Translations under genes and position numbers: made by a program
DNA from: Streptomyces sp. HPF1205
Lineage (GTDB): Bacteria > Actinomycetota > Actinomycetes > Streptomycetales > Streptomycetaceae
Length of the DNA stretch: 64,000 bases
Direction: 5' to 3'
Assembly (NCBI RefSeq): GCF_020400825.1
Contig: NZ_JAINVH010000028.1
Location: forward strand, 1-64,000
The notes under the pieces: model-generated
The model's database searches: none
Told to the model about the DNA's origin: nothing
The model's input: the letters and a program-made list of their open reading frames with translations, nothing else
Shown: positions 1 through 7,803 of the stretch, piece after piece
Layout: each line of letters opens with the position of its first letter
Numbering within the stretch: the first letter of the stretch is position 1

Positions 1-493
1 CACCACCAGCGGCAGCACTGGCGGGACGACGACGGGCGGGACCACCGGCGGCACGGGCGGCGGCTCCCTGGACGGCAACTACCAGATCACCAACAAGAAC
101 AGCGGTCTGGCGCTCGACACCCAGAACGAGGCCACCGCTCAGGGCACGTTGGCCGACCAGGCCACCGGGAACAGCTCGGCCACCCAGACCTGGTCGCTGG
201 TGTCCGCCGGATCCGGCCTGTACAAGATCCGCAACCAGGCGAGCGGTCTGGTGCTGGGCATCACCAACGAGAGCACCTCGGACGGCGGCACCGCGCTGAT
301 CTGGGGTGACAACGGCACGCCCGACCACCTGTGGCAGGTGGTGGCGGACGGCACCGGCTACTACAAGATCATCAACAACAACAGCCATCTGCTGCTGGGC
401 GTGCAGAACATGAGCACCGCAGGCGGCGCCCAGGTCCTGCAGTGGGACGACAACGGCACTGCCGACCACCTCTGGAAGCTCAACCCGCGCTGA
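1..493 (+). CDS. Secreted protein with C-terminal ricin-type lectin domain (5' end outside window)
   Basis: The reading frame is already open at the window edge, so only the C-terminus is visible. It begins with a Thr/Gly/Ser-rich linker of about 22 residues, typical between modules of secreted actinobacterial enzymes, followed by a RICIN/CBM13-like domain of about 140 residues. Tandem beta-trefoil repeats are visible: NKNSGLALD, NQASGLVLG and NNNSHLLLG at the start of repeats, and HLW motifs (DHLWQV, DHLWKL) in place of the QxW signature. Such domains bind polysaccharides and target a catalytic module to its substrate. The missing N-terminal part is probably a glycoside hydrolase or other secreted enzyme, which is inference. 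A strong hairpin follows the stop codon. Confidence 0.85.
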   Translation, partial: TTSGSTGGTTTGGTTGGTGGGSLDGNYQITNKNSGLALDTQNEATAQGTLADQATGNSSATQTWSLVSAGSGLYKIRNQASGLVLGITNESTSDGGTALIWGDNGTPDHLWQVVADGTGYYKIINNNSHLLLGVQNMSTAGGAQVLQWDDNGTADHLWKLNPR

Positions 494-505
494 GCCCCCA
501 TGGAC

Positions 506-551
506 GCGCCGCCGGTTGCCTCCCTGGGCGCGGGGAGGCAGCCGGCGGCGC
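506..551 (+). terminator. Strong hairpin after the lectin gene
   Basis: A 19-bp stem (506-524 with 533-551) containing one G-U pair and an 8-nt loop starts 12 nt after the stop codon. No U-tract follows, which is usual for Streptomyces terminators. Confidence 0.6.
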
Positions 552-873
552 CACGCGTCACGGCCGGGGCGAGGGGCGGCGGGTCCGGCCGGGGCCGGGT
601 CCGGGCCCGATCGGGGGACGGGGAATCCGGCTGCGCCGAGGCCGACGGGTCCGGCCGGGGCGGCGCCCGGTCCGGCCGGCCGCGCCCTGCCGCGCGGACG
701 ATCGGGCGGCAGGGGCGACCGGTTCCCTTCCCGCGGACCGGCGTGTCCGGCGGCACTACGCTGGGTCGCGGCGCGGAAGCAAACGGACATTCGGATGGAC
801 GGGGATGGCGGCGACTTCACGAGGCGGACCCGGCCCGGCCGTTCGCGGTCCGGCCGGCGACGGCAGGACCAAG
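552..873. other. Intergenic stretch before the LacI gene
   Basis: About 320 bp of very GC-rich sequence. Open frames cross it on both strands but are compositionally biased and match no family. A TACGCT hexamer at 759-764 could be a -10 element for the LacI gene; no clear -35 is visible. Nothing else is supported. Confidence 0.4.
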
Positions 874-1920
874 GTGACGATCAGGGACGTCGCCGGCCGG
901 GCCGGCGTCTCGGTCGCCACCGTCTCGCGGGTGCTGGCCGGGAACCACCCCACGTCCGCGGCGGCCCGCGCCAAGGTGCTGCGGGCGGTCAAGGACCTGG
1001 ACTACGTCGTCGACGGGCGCGCCCGCGCGCTGGCCGGCACCGGGCCCAGGACGATCGCCGTGATCGTGCGGTCCGTCGACAGCCCCTTCCACGCCACCGT
1101 CGCCCAGGGCGTGGAGCAGGAGGCGGCGGCGCGCGGCCGGTTGTGCATGGTCTGCGGCCACGGCGGCGACGAGGCCCGCGAACTCGCGCTGGTCCAGATG
1201 ATGCGCGAGCAGCGCGCCGAGTTCGTCGTCCTGGTCGACGGGGTCGTCGAGGACGAGCGCTACCGGGCCAGGCTGACCGAGTACGCCCGCGGGCTGGCCG
1301 CCGTCGGCTCCCGGCTGGTGCTGTGCGGACGCCCGGCCCCCGGCCCGCGGACGCCCGTCCTCGTGGTGGAGTACGACAACGAGGCCGGTGCGCACGCGGT
1401 GGTCAGCCACCTGCTGGCGGCCGGTCACCGTGACATCCTCTACCTCGGCCGGATGCCCGGCCACACCACGGTCGAGCAGCGCATCGCCGGCTACCGGCGG
1501 GCGCTGGCCGACCACGGCCTCGGCCCCGCGGCGGTCAGGACCGCCGGCCTCGGCCTGGGCCGCGCGCCCGGCTACAACGCCATGCGCGAGATACTGGCGG
1601 GCTGCGGCGGCCGGCCCGACTTCACCGCCGTGTTCGCCGGCGACGACCTGGCCGCGGCGGGCGCGATCGCCGCGATGCGCGAGGCCGGGCTGCGGGTGCC
1701 CGACGACGTCTCGGTCGTGGGCTACAACGACGACTGCGTCGCCCAGGACCTCAACCCCCCGCTGACCACCGTCAGCATCCCCGCCCACGAACTCGGCCGC
1801 GAGTCGGTCCGGCTCGCCCTGGCCGAGGAGGAGGCGGGCGGCGCGCGCGGCACCGTCCAGAACCGCCACCTGCTGGGCACGCACATCGTCGTCCGCTCGT
1901 CCGTGCGTCCCGTTCGCTGA
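874..1920 (+). CDS. LacI-family transcriptional regulator
   Basis: A DNA-binding repressor with a periplasmic-binding-protein-like effector domain, usually controlling a sugar-utilisation operon. The N-terminus is a classic LacI helix-turn-helix (VTIRDVAGRAGVSVATVSRVL) followed by the hinge region, then a two-lobed sensor domain with IAVIVRSVDSPF at its start and DDLAAAGAIAAMREAGLRVP and VSVVGYNDD near its end. The GTG at 874 is chosen because an AGGA lies 6 nt upstream and it puts the HTH at residue 1, as in most family members (348 aa). An in-frame ATG at 805 would add 23 residues. The ligand cannot be read from sequence; the preceding secreted lectin protein would fit carbohydrate control, which is inference. 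Confidence 0.9.
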   Translation: MTIRDVAGRAGVSVATVSRVLAGNHPTSAAARAKVLRAVKDLDYVVDGRARALAGTGPRTIAVIVRSVDSPFHATVAQGVEQEAAARGRLCMVCGHGGDEARELALVQMMREQRAEFVVLVDGVVEDERYRARLTEYARGLAAVGSRLVLCGRPAPGPRTPVLVVEYDNEAGAHAVVSHLLAAGHRDILYLGRMPGHTTVEQRIAGYRRALADHGLGPAAVRTAGLGLGRAPGYNAMREILAGCGGRPDFTAVFAGDDLAAAGAIAAMREAGLRVPDDVSVVGYNDDCVAQDLNPPLTTVSIPAHELGRESVRLALAEEEAGGARGTVQNRHLLGTHIVVRSSVRPVR

Positions 1921-1922
1921 CC

Positions 1923-1944
1923 GCCGGCGTCGGCGGGCGCCGGC
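1923..1944 (+). terminator. Short hairpin after LacI gene
   Basis: Perfect 7-bp inverted repeat GCCGGCG/CGCCGGC with an 8-nt loop directly after the LacI stop codon. Short and GC-rich, so only a weak candidate. Confidence 0.35.
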
Positions 1945-2453
1945 CGAAGCGGGCGCGGGCCGAGGCGGGCGCGGGCCGCCCGACCCGGCCGGGCGGGCAT
2001 GTGCGCGTTCCGTGCTGATCCTGTGCCGTCGCGGTGACGGCCTGGGGGAACGCCGCGGTCATGTGACAGAGGCACATGCCGAAGTCGCGGCCGGGCGGCG
2101 AAGGCGGGGCGGGGGAGGGGCCGGTACCGGGGCCGGTGGCGGGGCGCTTTCTGCGGCTTGCTGACGCTTCGCCCCCCGACCGCACGCGAACGCCCGTGTG
2201 CGCACCGCAAATTGATCGAAATTGTGCTGACACTCCGTCTCACGCCGCTGCTGTCCGTGGCTAGGATGACGGGCACTCCCTGCCCATGGCGGGCACGGCG
2301 TCCGGTGACTTCTGGTGTCCGCACGCCGTGTTCCGGACCGGTCTGCCGGAAGGCGCGGGCTGCCCGATCGGCGCCGCCCGGGTGTCTCCTCCCTTGCGCC
2401 GGAGGCTTCGCCCCGCCCCGGCGCGGTCGCCGTTCTGCGTTCACGAGGATCCG
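1945..2453. promoter_or_regulatory. Upstream region of the conservon operon
   Basis: No supported gene lies here. The first part holds two copies of a GCGGGCGCGGGCCG-type repeat (about 1948-1980). An unusually AT-rich patch (about 2208-2235) is followed by TAGGAT at 2262-2267, a perfect Streptomyces -10 hexamer, which would give a leader of about 180 nt before the ATG at 2454. A matching -35 is not evident. Confidence 0.45.
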
Positions 2454-3848
2454 ATGACACGACACATACCGGAGGCGGTGTCCTGGTGTATTGCCGCCGG
2501 GGCGCTCGCGTGCCTGGTTCTGCTCATCCGTCAGCACCGGATAACCGCCGGCCTGCGCAAACGCCTCGCGGTCGCGGAGGCGGGCCTGCGCGACCGTGAC
2601 GCCGAGGCCCGGCACCTGGTGGAGGCGCGGCTGACCGCGGTGACGGAGGGCCCCTACCAGCCGGTGCCCGGCCCGCTGGACGAGCGGCTGGCGCGAACGC
2701 CCTTCGGGCACAGCATGCAGCAGGCGGTGGACCTGTTCACCGGCGCCGCGCAGGCCGCGCGGACCCGCGCGGACCATTCCGCGAAGGCCGCGCTGAAGTC
2801 CTCGATGCGCGCGCTCCAGGCCCTGGCGAACGAGCAGCAGCTGTCCATCTCGGACATGCAGGACCGGCACGACAACCCCCACGTCCTGCAGGACCTGCTG
2901 GAGATCGACCACGCCAACGCGCAGTTCGGCCGCCGCGCCCAGGCCATCGCGGTCCTGTGCGGATCGTGGCCGGGCCGGCAGCGCGCCGCCTCCCCGCTGG
3001 TCGACGTGGTACGCGGGGCCACGTCGCGCATCCGCGACTACCGGCGGGTGGAGATCCAGCCCGGGCCCGAGGTCGACGTGGTCAGCCGGGCGGTGGAGCC
3101 GGTGGTGCTCGCGGTCGCCGAGCTGCTGGACAACGCGGCGCGCCACTCGCAGCCCAACACCACGGTGGAGGTGGGCTTCCGGCCCGCGCACAACGGGATG
3201 TCCGTGGTCATCGACGACGCCGGCGTCGGCATGGACGCCGGCGAGATCGAGGAGGCCGGGCGGCGCCTGTCCGGCGACGAGGACGTCGACATCAACCGGC
3301 TCGGCGACCCGCCGCAGTTCGGGTTCGCCGTCATCGGGGTGCTCGCCGCCCGGTACGGGTTCGGTGTCACCGTCGACTCCCGCTCGCCGTACGGGGGCGT
3401 ACGGGCCGTGGTGTTCCTGCCGAAGTCGCTGCTGACGACGGCTTCCGCCCCGGCCGCCGCGGGGGCCGGGCGGCGGCGGGAGACCGCACCGGCCGCGGTG
3501 AGCAGCACCGCGTCCCTCGCGTCCGCCGCGCCGGTCGCCTCCGCCGCCTCCGCCGCGTCCCTCGCGTCCGAGTCCACCGCCTCCGCCGCGGCCCCCGAGG
3601 TCCCCGCCGAGGCCGCGGCCGGCGGCGTCACGGGGGCGACGGCCGGCGGGCTGCCCAGACGCCGCCGCCGGGCCGCAGCCGAGCCCGCGGCCGCCGCCGT
3701 ACGGGAACGGGAACCGGCCGCGGCCGCGGGCGAGGCCCAGCAGGCCCGCCCGGCGTACGAGACGGCCACCCGCATGGGCGCGTTCGCCCGCGGCACGCGG
3801 AGCGGGCGCGCCGCAACCGATGACGACGAAGGGATCCCCCAGGAATGA
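2454..3848 (+). CDS. cvnA: Conservon sensor-like histidine kinase ATPase (CvnA-type, short form)
   Basis: First gene of a conservon, the four-gene CvnA-D set that forms a membrane-associated complex in Streptomyces. The 464-aa protein has one N-terminal membrane helix (about residues 8-25), a helical linker, and a HATPase_c domain with N box (AVAELLDNAARHS), G1 box (DDAGVGMD) and a G2-like segment (FGFAVIGVLAARYG). The C-terminal third is an Ala/Ser/Arg-rich low-complexity tail. There is no large extracellular nitrate-sensor domain as in full-length CvnA, and no obvious phospho-acceptor His. The ATG at 2454 has GAGGA 4 nt upstream; the frame stays open further 5' but without family similarity. 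Its stop overlaps the next start (ATGA). Confidence 0.88.
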   Translation: MTRHIPEAVSWCIAAGALACLVLLIRQHRITAGLRKRLAVAEAGLRDRDAEARHLVEARLTAVTEGPYQPVPGPLDERLARTPFGHSMQQAVDLFTGAAQAARTRADHSAKAALKSSMRALQALANEQQLSISDMQDRHDNPHVLQDLLEIDHANAQFGRRAQAIAVLCGSWPGRQRAASPLVDVVRGATSRIRDYRRVEIQPGPEVDVVSRAVEPVVLAVAELLDNAARHSQPNTTVEVGFRPAHNGMSVVIDDAGVGMDAGEIEEAGRRLSGDEDVDINRLGDPPQFGFAVIGVLAARYGFGVTVDSRSPYGGVRAVVFLPKSLLTTASAPAAAGAGRRRETAPAAVSSTASLASAAPVASAASAASLASESTASAAAPEVPAEAAAGGVTGATAGGLPRRRRRAAAEPAAAAVREREPAAAAGEAQQARPAYETATRMGAFARGTRSGRAATDDDEGIPQE

Positions 3849-4279
3849 ACGACCACATGACCAACGAGCTGGGCTGGATGCTCGACGAGGTCCTGAAGGT
3901 CCCCGAGGCGCGCCACGCGATCCTGCTGTCCGCGGACGGGATGCTCCGGTCCCACTCGCAGGGCATCTCCCGCGACGAGGCCGAGCGGCAGGCGGCCGCG
4001 CTGTCGGGGCTGCAGTCGATCAGCCGCAGCACCGCCGAGTTCTGCGGCGAGGAGTCCTCGCCGTGGCAGCAGACCCTGGTGGAGTTCACCGACGGATACG
4101 TGTTCCTGGTCGCCGCGGGCACCGGCGCGTACCTGGCCGTGTCCGCGACCCAGCACGTCGACATGGAGACCGTCACCTACCGCATGCAGAAGCTGGTCGA
4201 CCGGCTGGGCAAGGAACTGACCAGCCCGCCGCGCCACGACGCCGGCCACGGCCGGCCGGGTGCCGGCGTCTCGTCATGA
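3845..4279 (+). CDS. cvnB: Roadblock/LC7-domain protein (CvnB)
   Basis: A 144-aa roadblock/LC7 protein. Members of this family bind small GTPases as regulators (MglB-like), and in conservons CvnB is the partner of the GTPase CvnD. The fold is recognised from the opening ELGWMLDEVLKVPEARHAILLSADG, a central amphipathic helix, and the strand LVEFTDGYVFLVAAGTGAYLAV. The gene overlaps cvnA by ATGA and cvnC by ATGA, so the three are expected to be translated in a coupled way. Confidence 0.93.
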   Translation: MNDHMTNELGWMLDEVLKVPEARHAILLSADGMLRSHSQGISRDEAERQAAALSGLQSISRSTAEFCGEESSPWQQTLVEFTDGYVFLVAAGTGAYLAVSATQHVDMETVTYRMQKLVDRLGKELTSPPRHDAGHGRPGAGVSS

Positions 4280-4635
4280 CCCCGCCGTACCGGCGCGAGC
4301 GCGGACTGGTCCGGCCGTACGTCGTCACCGACGGCCGGGCGCACCCGACGCGCAACACACTCGACCTGGTGACGCTCGTGACGTCGGCGGGCAGCCGCCC
4401 GGTGCACGGGCTCAGCCCGGAAAAGCGCAGGGTCGTGGAGCTGTGCCGGGGAGGCGCCCTGTCGCTCGCCGAGGTGGCCGGGCACCTGGCCCTGCCGATC
4501 AGCGTCACCAAGGTGCTGATCAGCGACCTGATCGACAGCAGCCACCTCACCGCCAGGGCCCCCGCCCCGCCGGCCCGACTCCCCGATCCCCGGATCCTGC
4601 AGGAGGTACTCGATGGGCTCCGCTCCCGTCTCTGA
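4276..4635 (+). CDS. cvnC: DUF742 protein (CvnC)
   Basis: A 119-aa DUF742 protein, the third conservon component. Visible family features are the N-terminal RPYVVTDGRAHP and a winged-helix-like C-terminal half (ALSLAEVAGHLALPISVTKVLISDLIDS) that resembles an HTH. Biochemical function is unknown; it is an invariant neighbour of the roadblock and GTPase proteins. Its end overlaps the start of cvnD by 23 nt. Confidence 0.92.
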   Translation: MTPPYRRERGLVRPYVVTDGRAHPTRNTLDLVTLVTSAGSRPVHGLSPEKRRVVELCRGGALSLAEVAGHLALPISVTKVLISDLIDSSHLTARAPAPPARLPDPRILQEVLDGLRSRL

Positions 4636-5224
4636 TTCGCGTTATGTCCCGGACACCGTCAGGACCGCCGTGAAGATCCTGGTCGTCGGGCACTTCGCGG
4701 TCGGCAAGACGACGTTCGTCGGGACCCTGTCCGAGATCAGGCCGCTGCGCACCGAGGAGGTCATGACGCAGGCCGGGGCGCTCGTGGACGACCTGGCCGG
4801 CAGCCCGGACAAGACGACGACCACCGTTGCCATGGACTTCGGCCGCCTCACCCTCAGCCCGAGCCTGGTGCTCTACCTGTTCGGCGCCCCCGGCCAGAAG
4901 CGCTTCACCCAGCTGTGGAAGGACATGATGTACGGCGCGCTGGGCGCGCTGGTGCTCGCCGACACCCGGCGGCTCGACCAGTCCTTCGAGATCATGGGCC
5001 TGCTGGAGGAGTACGGCATGCCCTACGCGGTGGCCGTCAACCAGTTCGAGGGGGCGCCGGTCTTCCCCGAGGCCGAGATCCGCGAGGCCCTCGACCTGCT
5101 CCCGGAGACCCCCCTGGTCACCTGCGACGCCCGCGACGCCGGCTCGTCCACGAAGGCGCTGATCGCCCTCGTGGAGAACATCGGCACCCGAACCCGTACC
5201 GCACTCGCACAGGAGCACGCATGA
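4613..5224 (+). CDS. cvnD: Conservon small GTP-binding protein (CvnD)
   Basis: A 203-aa P-loop GTPase of the conservon family. The Walker A motif is GHFAVGKTT (near residues 25-33), and the G3 region reads LFGAPGQKRF, close to the usual DxxGQ. The base-specificity motif is VNQFEG where classic GTPases have NKxD, a deviation common to CvnD proteins. It is expected to cycle under control of CvnB and to act as the output switch of the complex. Start at ATG 4613 inside the end of cvnC; the stop overlaps the first P450 (ATGA). Confidence 0.93.
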   Translation: MGSAPVSDSRYVPDTVRTAVKILVVGHFAVGKTTFVGTLSEIRPLRTEEVMTQAGALVDDLAGSPDKTTTTVAMDFGRLTLSPSLVLYLFGAPGQKRFTQLWKDMMYGALGALVLADTRRLDQSFEIMGLLEEYGMPYAVAVNQFEGAPVFPEAEIREALDLLPETPLVTCDARDAGSSTKALIALVENIGTRTRTALAQEHA

Positions 5225-6648
5225 GCACGACCCAGCCGGTCCAGGGCGCGGTGCCGCCCCCGGGATGCCCCGCGCACGAAGGCCACGCCGGCGGCTCCGG
5301 CCCGGAACCGCTGTACGGGCCCGCGTTCGCCGCCGACCCCGCGCGTACCTACGCCTCCTTGCGCCGGCAGGGGTCGATCGCCCGGGTGGAACTGGCCCCC
5401 GGCGTGCCGGCGTCGCTCGTCATCGGGTACGACACCGCGCTGGAGGTGCTGCGCAGCCCGGAGCGGTTCGCCAAGGACCCGCGCCGGTGGAAGGCGCTCG
5501 CCGACGGCACCGTGCCGCCGGACAGCCCCGTCGTACCGATGATGATGTACCGGCCGAACGCCCTGTTCACCGACGGCGACGAGCACGCCCGGCTGCGCGG
5601 CGCCATCACCGACAGCCTCGCCCGGATCGACCCCAACGCCCTGCGCGGCTACGTCGAGCACAGCGCGGACTCCCTCATCGACGAGTTCGGCCCGACGGGC
5701 GAGGCCGACCTGCGCGGCCAGTACGGCAGCGTGCTGCCGCTGCTGGTGTTCTGCCGGATGTACGGGTGCCCGCCGGACATCGGCGAGAAGCTGGTCGTCG
5801 GCATGTCGGGGATCTTCGCCGCCGACGAGAACTCGGAGGCCGCGAACGCGGTGCTCGCCGAGGGCATCGCCGAACTGGTCGCGCTCAAGCGGGCCAAGCC
5901 CAAGGCCGACGTGACCTCGTGGCTGATGGCGCACCCCGCGAAGCTGACCGACGAGGAGATGGGCCAGCAGCTCACCCTGCTGATGGGCGCGGGCACCGAG
6001 CCGCAGCAGAACCTCATCTGCAACACCCTGCGGCTGCTGCTGTCCGACGACCGGTTCGCCGGCGACCTGGCCGGCGGCAGCATGCCGGTCGAGGACGCGC
6101 TGGACGAGGTGCTGTGGAGCGAGTCGCCGATGGCGAACTACGCCGTCCACTACCCGGTGCACGACCTGGAGCTCGACGGCACGCGGCTGCGCGAGGGCGA
6201 GCCGGTCGTGATCAGCCTCGCGGCGGCCAACGCCGACCCCCGCCTGGCCGAGGAGCGGCACCGCGGCGGCAACCGCGCCCACCTGGCGTGGAGCGCGGGC
6301 CCGCACGCCTGCCCGGCCAAGAGCCCGGCCCGGCTGATCGCCGCGGTCGCCGTGGAGAAACTCCTGGACCGGCTGCCGGATGTGGAACTCGCCGTCGGGG
6401 TAGAGCAGTTGGAGTGGCGGCAGGGACCCTTCCACCGGGCACTGGCCGCCCTGCCGGTGCGCTTCCCCCCGGCCACCGTGCCCGCCGCCGCGACCGAGCC
6501 CTCTGGAGCCAGCTCATGGAACCCCAGCACCAGCCCGTCGTCATCGACCCCTCCGGTCGGGACATCCACGCAGAAGCAGCCCGTATCCGCGCCCTCGGAC
6601 CCGCGGCACTGGTGGAGCTTCCTGGCAAGGTGGTGGCGTGGGCGGTAA
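5221..6648 (+). CDS. Conservon cytochrome P450, CYP157-like, lacking the ExxR arginine
   Basis: P450 fused by ATGA overlap to cvnD. The heme loop is HLAWSAGPHACPA with ligand Cys at about residue 364; the usual Phe is Trp and the Gly after Cys-x is Ala. The I-helix reads MGAGTEPQQN. The K-helix, normally ExxR, reads EVLW (about residues 296-299), so the arginine is replaced by tryptophan. This loss is known for the CYP157 family of Streptomyces, which typically sits beside a CYP154 gene in conservons, exactly as here. Length is 475 aa; the P450 fold ends near residue 415 and the last 60 residues are a Ser/Pro/Thr-rich tail overlapping the next gene by 133 nt. Substrate unknown. Confidence 0.9.
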   Translation: MSTTQPVQGAVPPPGCPAHEGHAGGSGPEPLYGPAFAADPARTYASLRRQGSIARVELAPGVPASLVIGYDTALEVLRSPERFAKDPRRWKALADGTVPPDSPVVPMMMYRPNALFTDGDEHARLRGAITDSLARIDPNALRGYVEHSADSLIDEFGPTGEADLRGQYGSVLPLLVFCRMYGCPPDIGEKLVVGMSGIFAADENSEAANAVLAEGIAELVALKRAKPKADVTSWLMAHPAKLTDEEMGQQLTLLMGAGTEPQQNLICNTLRLLLSDDRFAGDLAGGSMPVEDALDEVLWSESPMANYAVHYPVHDLELDGTRLREGEPVVISLAAANADPRLAEERHRGGNRAHLAWSAGPHACPAKSPARLIAAVAVEKLLDRLPDVELAVGVEQLEWRQGPFHRALAALPVRFPPATVPAAATEPSGASSWNPSTSPSSSTPPVGTSTQKQPVSAPSDPRHWWSFLARWWRGR

Positions 6649-7742
6649 GCGACCCGGGCCTGCTCAGGAAACTGCTCACCGACCCGCGGGTGTCCAAGGA
6701 CCCCCGGCAGCACTGGGCCGCGTGGGCGAACGGCGAGATCACCCCTGACTGGCCGCTGTTCACCTGGGTCGCGGTCACCAACATGTTCACCGCGTACGGG
6801 GGCGACCACCGGCGGCTGCGCAAGCTCGTCGCCCCCGCCTTCTCCGCGCGCCGCATCGAGGCGCTGCGGCCGCGGATCGAGGCCATGGCGGCCGAACTCC
6901 TCGACGGCCTCGCCGCCTCGCCCGCGGGCGAGGCGGTGGACCTGCGCGAGGAGTACTGCTACCCGATACCGATCCAGGTGATCTGTGAGCTGTTCGGCGT
7001 CCACGACGAGGACACCCGGGCCGAACTGCGCGAACTGGTGGACAACATCTTCAACACCGCCATCACGCCCGAGGAGGCCGCGGCCACCTTCGCGCGGGTG
7101 CACGCCCTGCTGGTCGGCCTCGTCGAGCTCAAGCGCCGCAGCCCCGGCGACGACATGACCACCGAGCTGATCGCGGCAAGGGAGGAGGACGGCTCGCGGC
7201 TGTCGGAGCAGGAACTGGTCGACACCCTGCTGCTGATGATCAGCGCCGGCCACGAGACCACCGTCAACCTGCTGGACAACGCTGTCCACGCCCTGCTCAC
7301 CCACCCGGACCAGCTCGACCTGGTCCGGGCCGGGAAGGCGTCCTGGAACGACGTGATCGAGGAGACGCTGCGGGTCGAGGCGCCGGTGGCCAGCCTGCCG
7401 CTGCGGTACGCGGTGGAGGACATCGAGAGCGACGGGGTGCGCATCGCCAAGGGCGAGGCGATCCTCGCCGCCTATGCCGCGGCCGGGCGCCACCCGGGGT
7501 TCCACGGCGAGGACGCCGACCGGTTCGACGTCCTGCGCGTCAACAAGGAGCACCTCGCCTTCGGGCACGGCGTCCACTTCTGCCTCGGCGCCCCCCTGGC
7601 CCGCATGGAGGCGGCCATCGCCCTGCCGGCCCTGTTCGCCCGCTTCCCCGGCCTGGCACTCGCCGCCCCGGCGGAGGGCCTGCGGCCGGTGGAGTCCTTC
7701 ATCTCCAACGGCCACCGCGGCCTGCCGGTGCGCCTTTCCTGA
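6516..7742 (+). CDS. Cytochrome P450, CYP154-like
   Basis: A 408-aa P450 with all canonical motifs: I-helix AGHETT (residues 244-249), K-helix ETLR (283-286), and heme loop FGHGVHFCLGAPLAR with ligand Cys 356. It is the last gene of the conservon operon. The CYP157/CYP154 pairing is a known Streptomyces arrangement; CYP154 proteins oxidise varied small molecules and steroids in vitro, and natural substrates are mostly unknown. ATG 6516 has a GGAG 7 nt upstream and lies inside the preceding P450 frame. A strong hairpin terminator follows. Confidence 0.92.
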   Translation: MEPQHQPVVIDPSGRDIHAEAARIRALGPAALVELPGKVVAWAVSDPGLLRKLLTDPRVSKDPRQHWAAWANGEITPDWPLFTWVAVTNMFTAYGGDHRRLRKLVAPAFSARRIEALRPRIEAMAAELLDGLAASPAGEAVDLREEYCYPIPIQVICELFGVHDEDTRAELRELVDNIFNTAITPEEAAATFARVHALLVGLVELKRRSPGDDMTTELIAAREEDGSRLSEQELVDTLLLMISAGHETTVNLLDNAVHALLTHPDQLDLVRAGKASWNDVIEETLRVEAPVASLPLRYAVEDIESDGVRIAKGEAILAAYAAAGRHPGFHGEDADRFDVLRVNKEHLAFGHGVHFCLGAPLARMEAAIALPALFARFPGLALAAPAEGLRPVESFISNGHRGLPVRLS

Positions 7743-7751
7743 CCGCGCCGC

Positions 7752-7790
7752 CGCCGCCCGGTCCTGAAGGGCTGTCAGGACCGGGCGGCG
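7752..7790. terminator. Bidirectional terminator between P450 and permease genes
   Basis: Perfect 16-bp inverted repeat (7752-7767 and 7775-7790) with a 7-nt loop, lying between two convergent genes whose stops are 7742 and 7804. It can serve both. Confidence 0.85.
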
Positions 7791-7803
7791 AGGCCCCCGG
7801 GGA

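Noticed and set aside
331..873. N-terminal extension of the LacI reading frame over the lectin gene
   Set aside because: The frame is open but Arg/Gly/Pro-biased and without similarity; the HTH starts at 874 with its own AGGA site.
3429..3840. Separate small gene in the Ala/Ser-rich tail of CvnA
   Set aside because: The tail continues the kinase frame to an ATGA overlap with cvnB; low complexity is common at this position in CvnA proteins.
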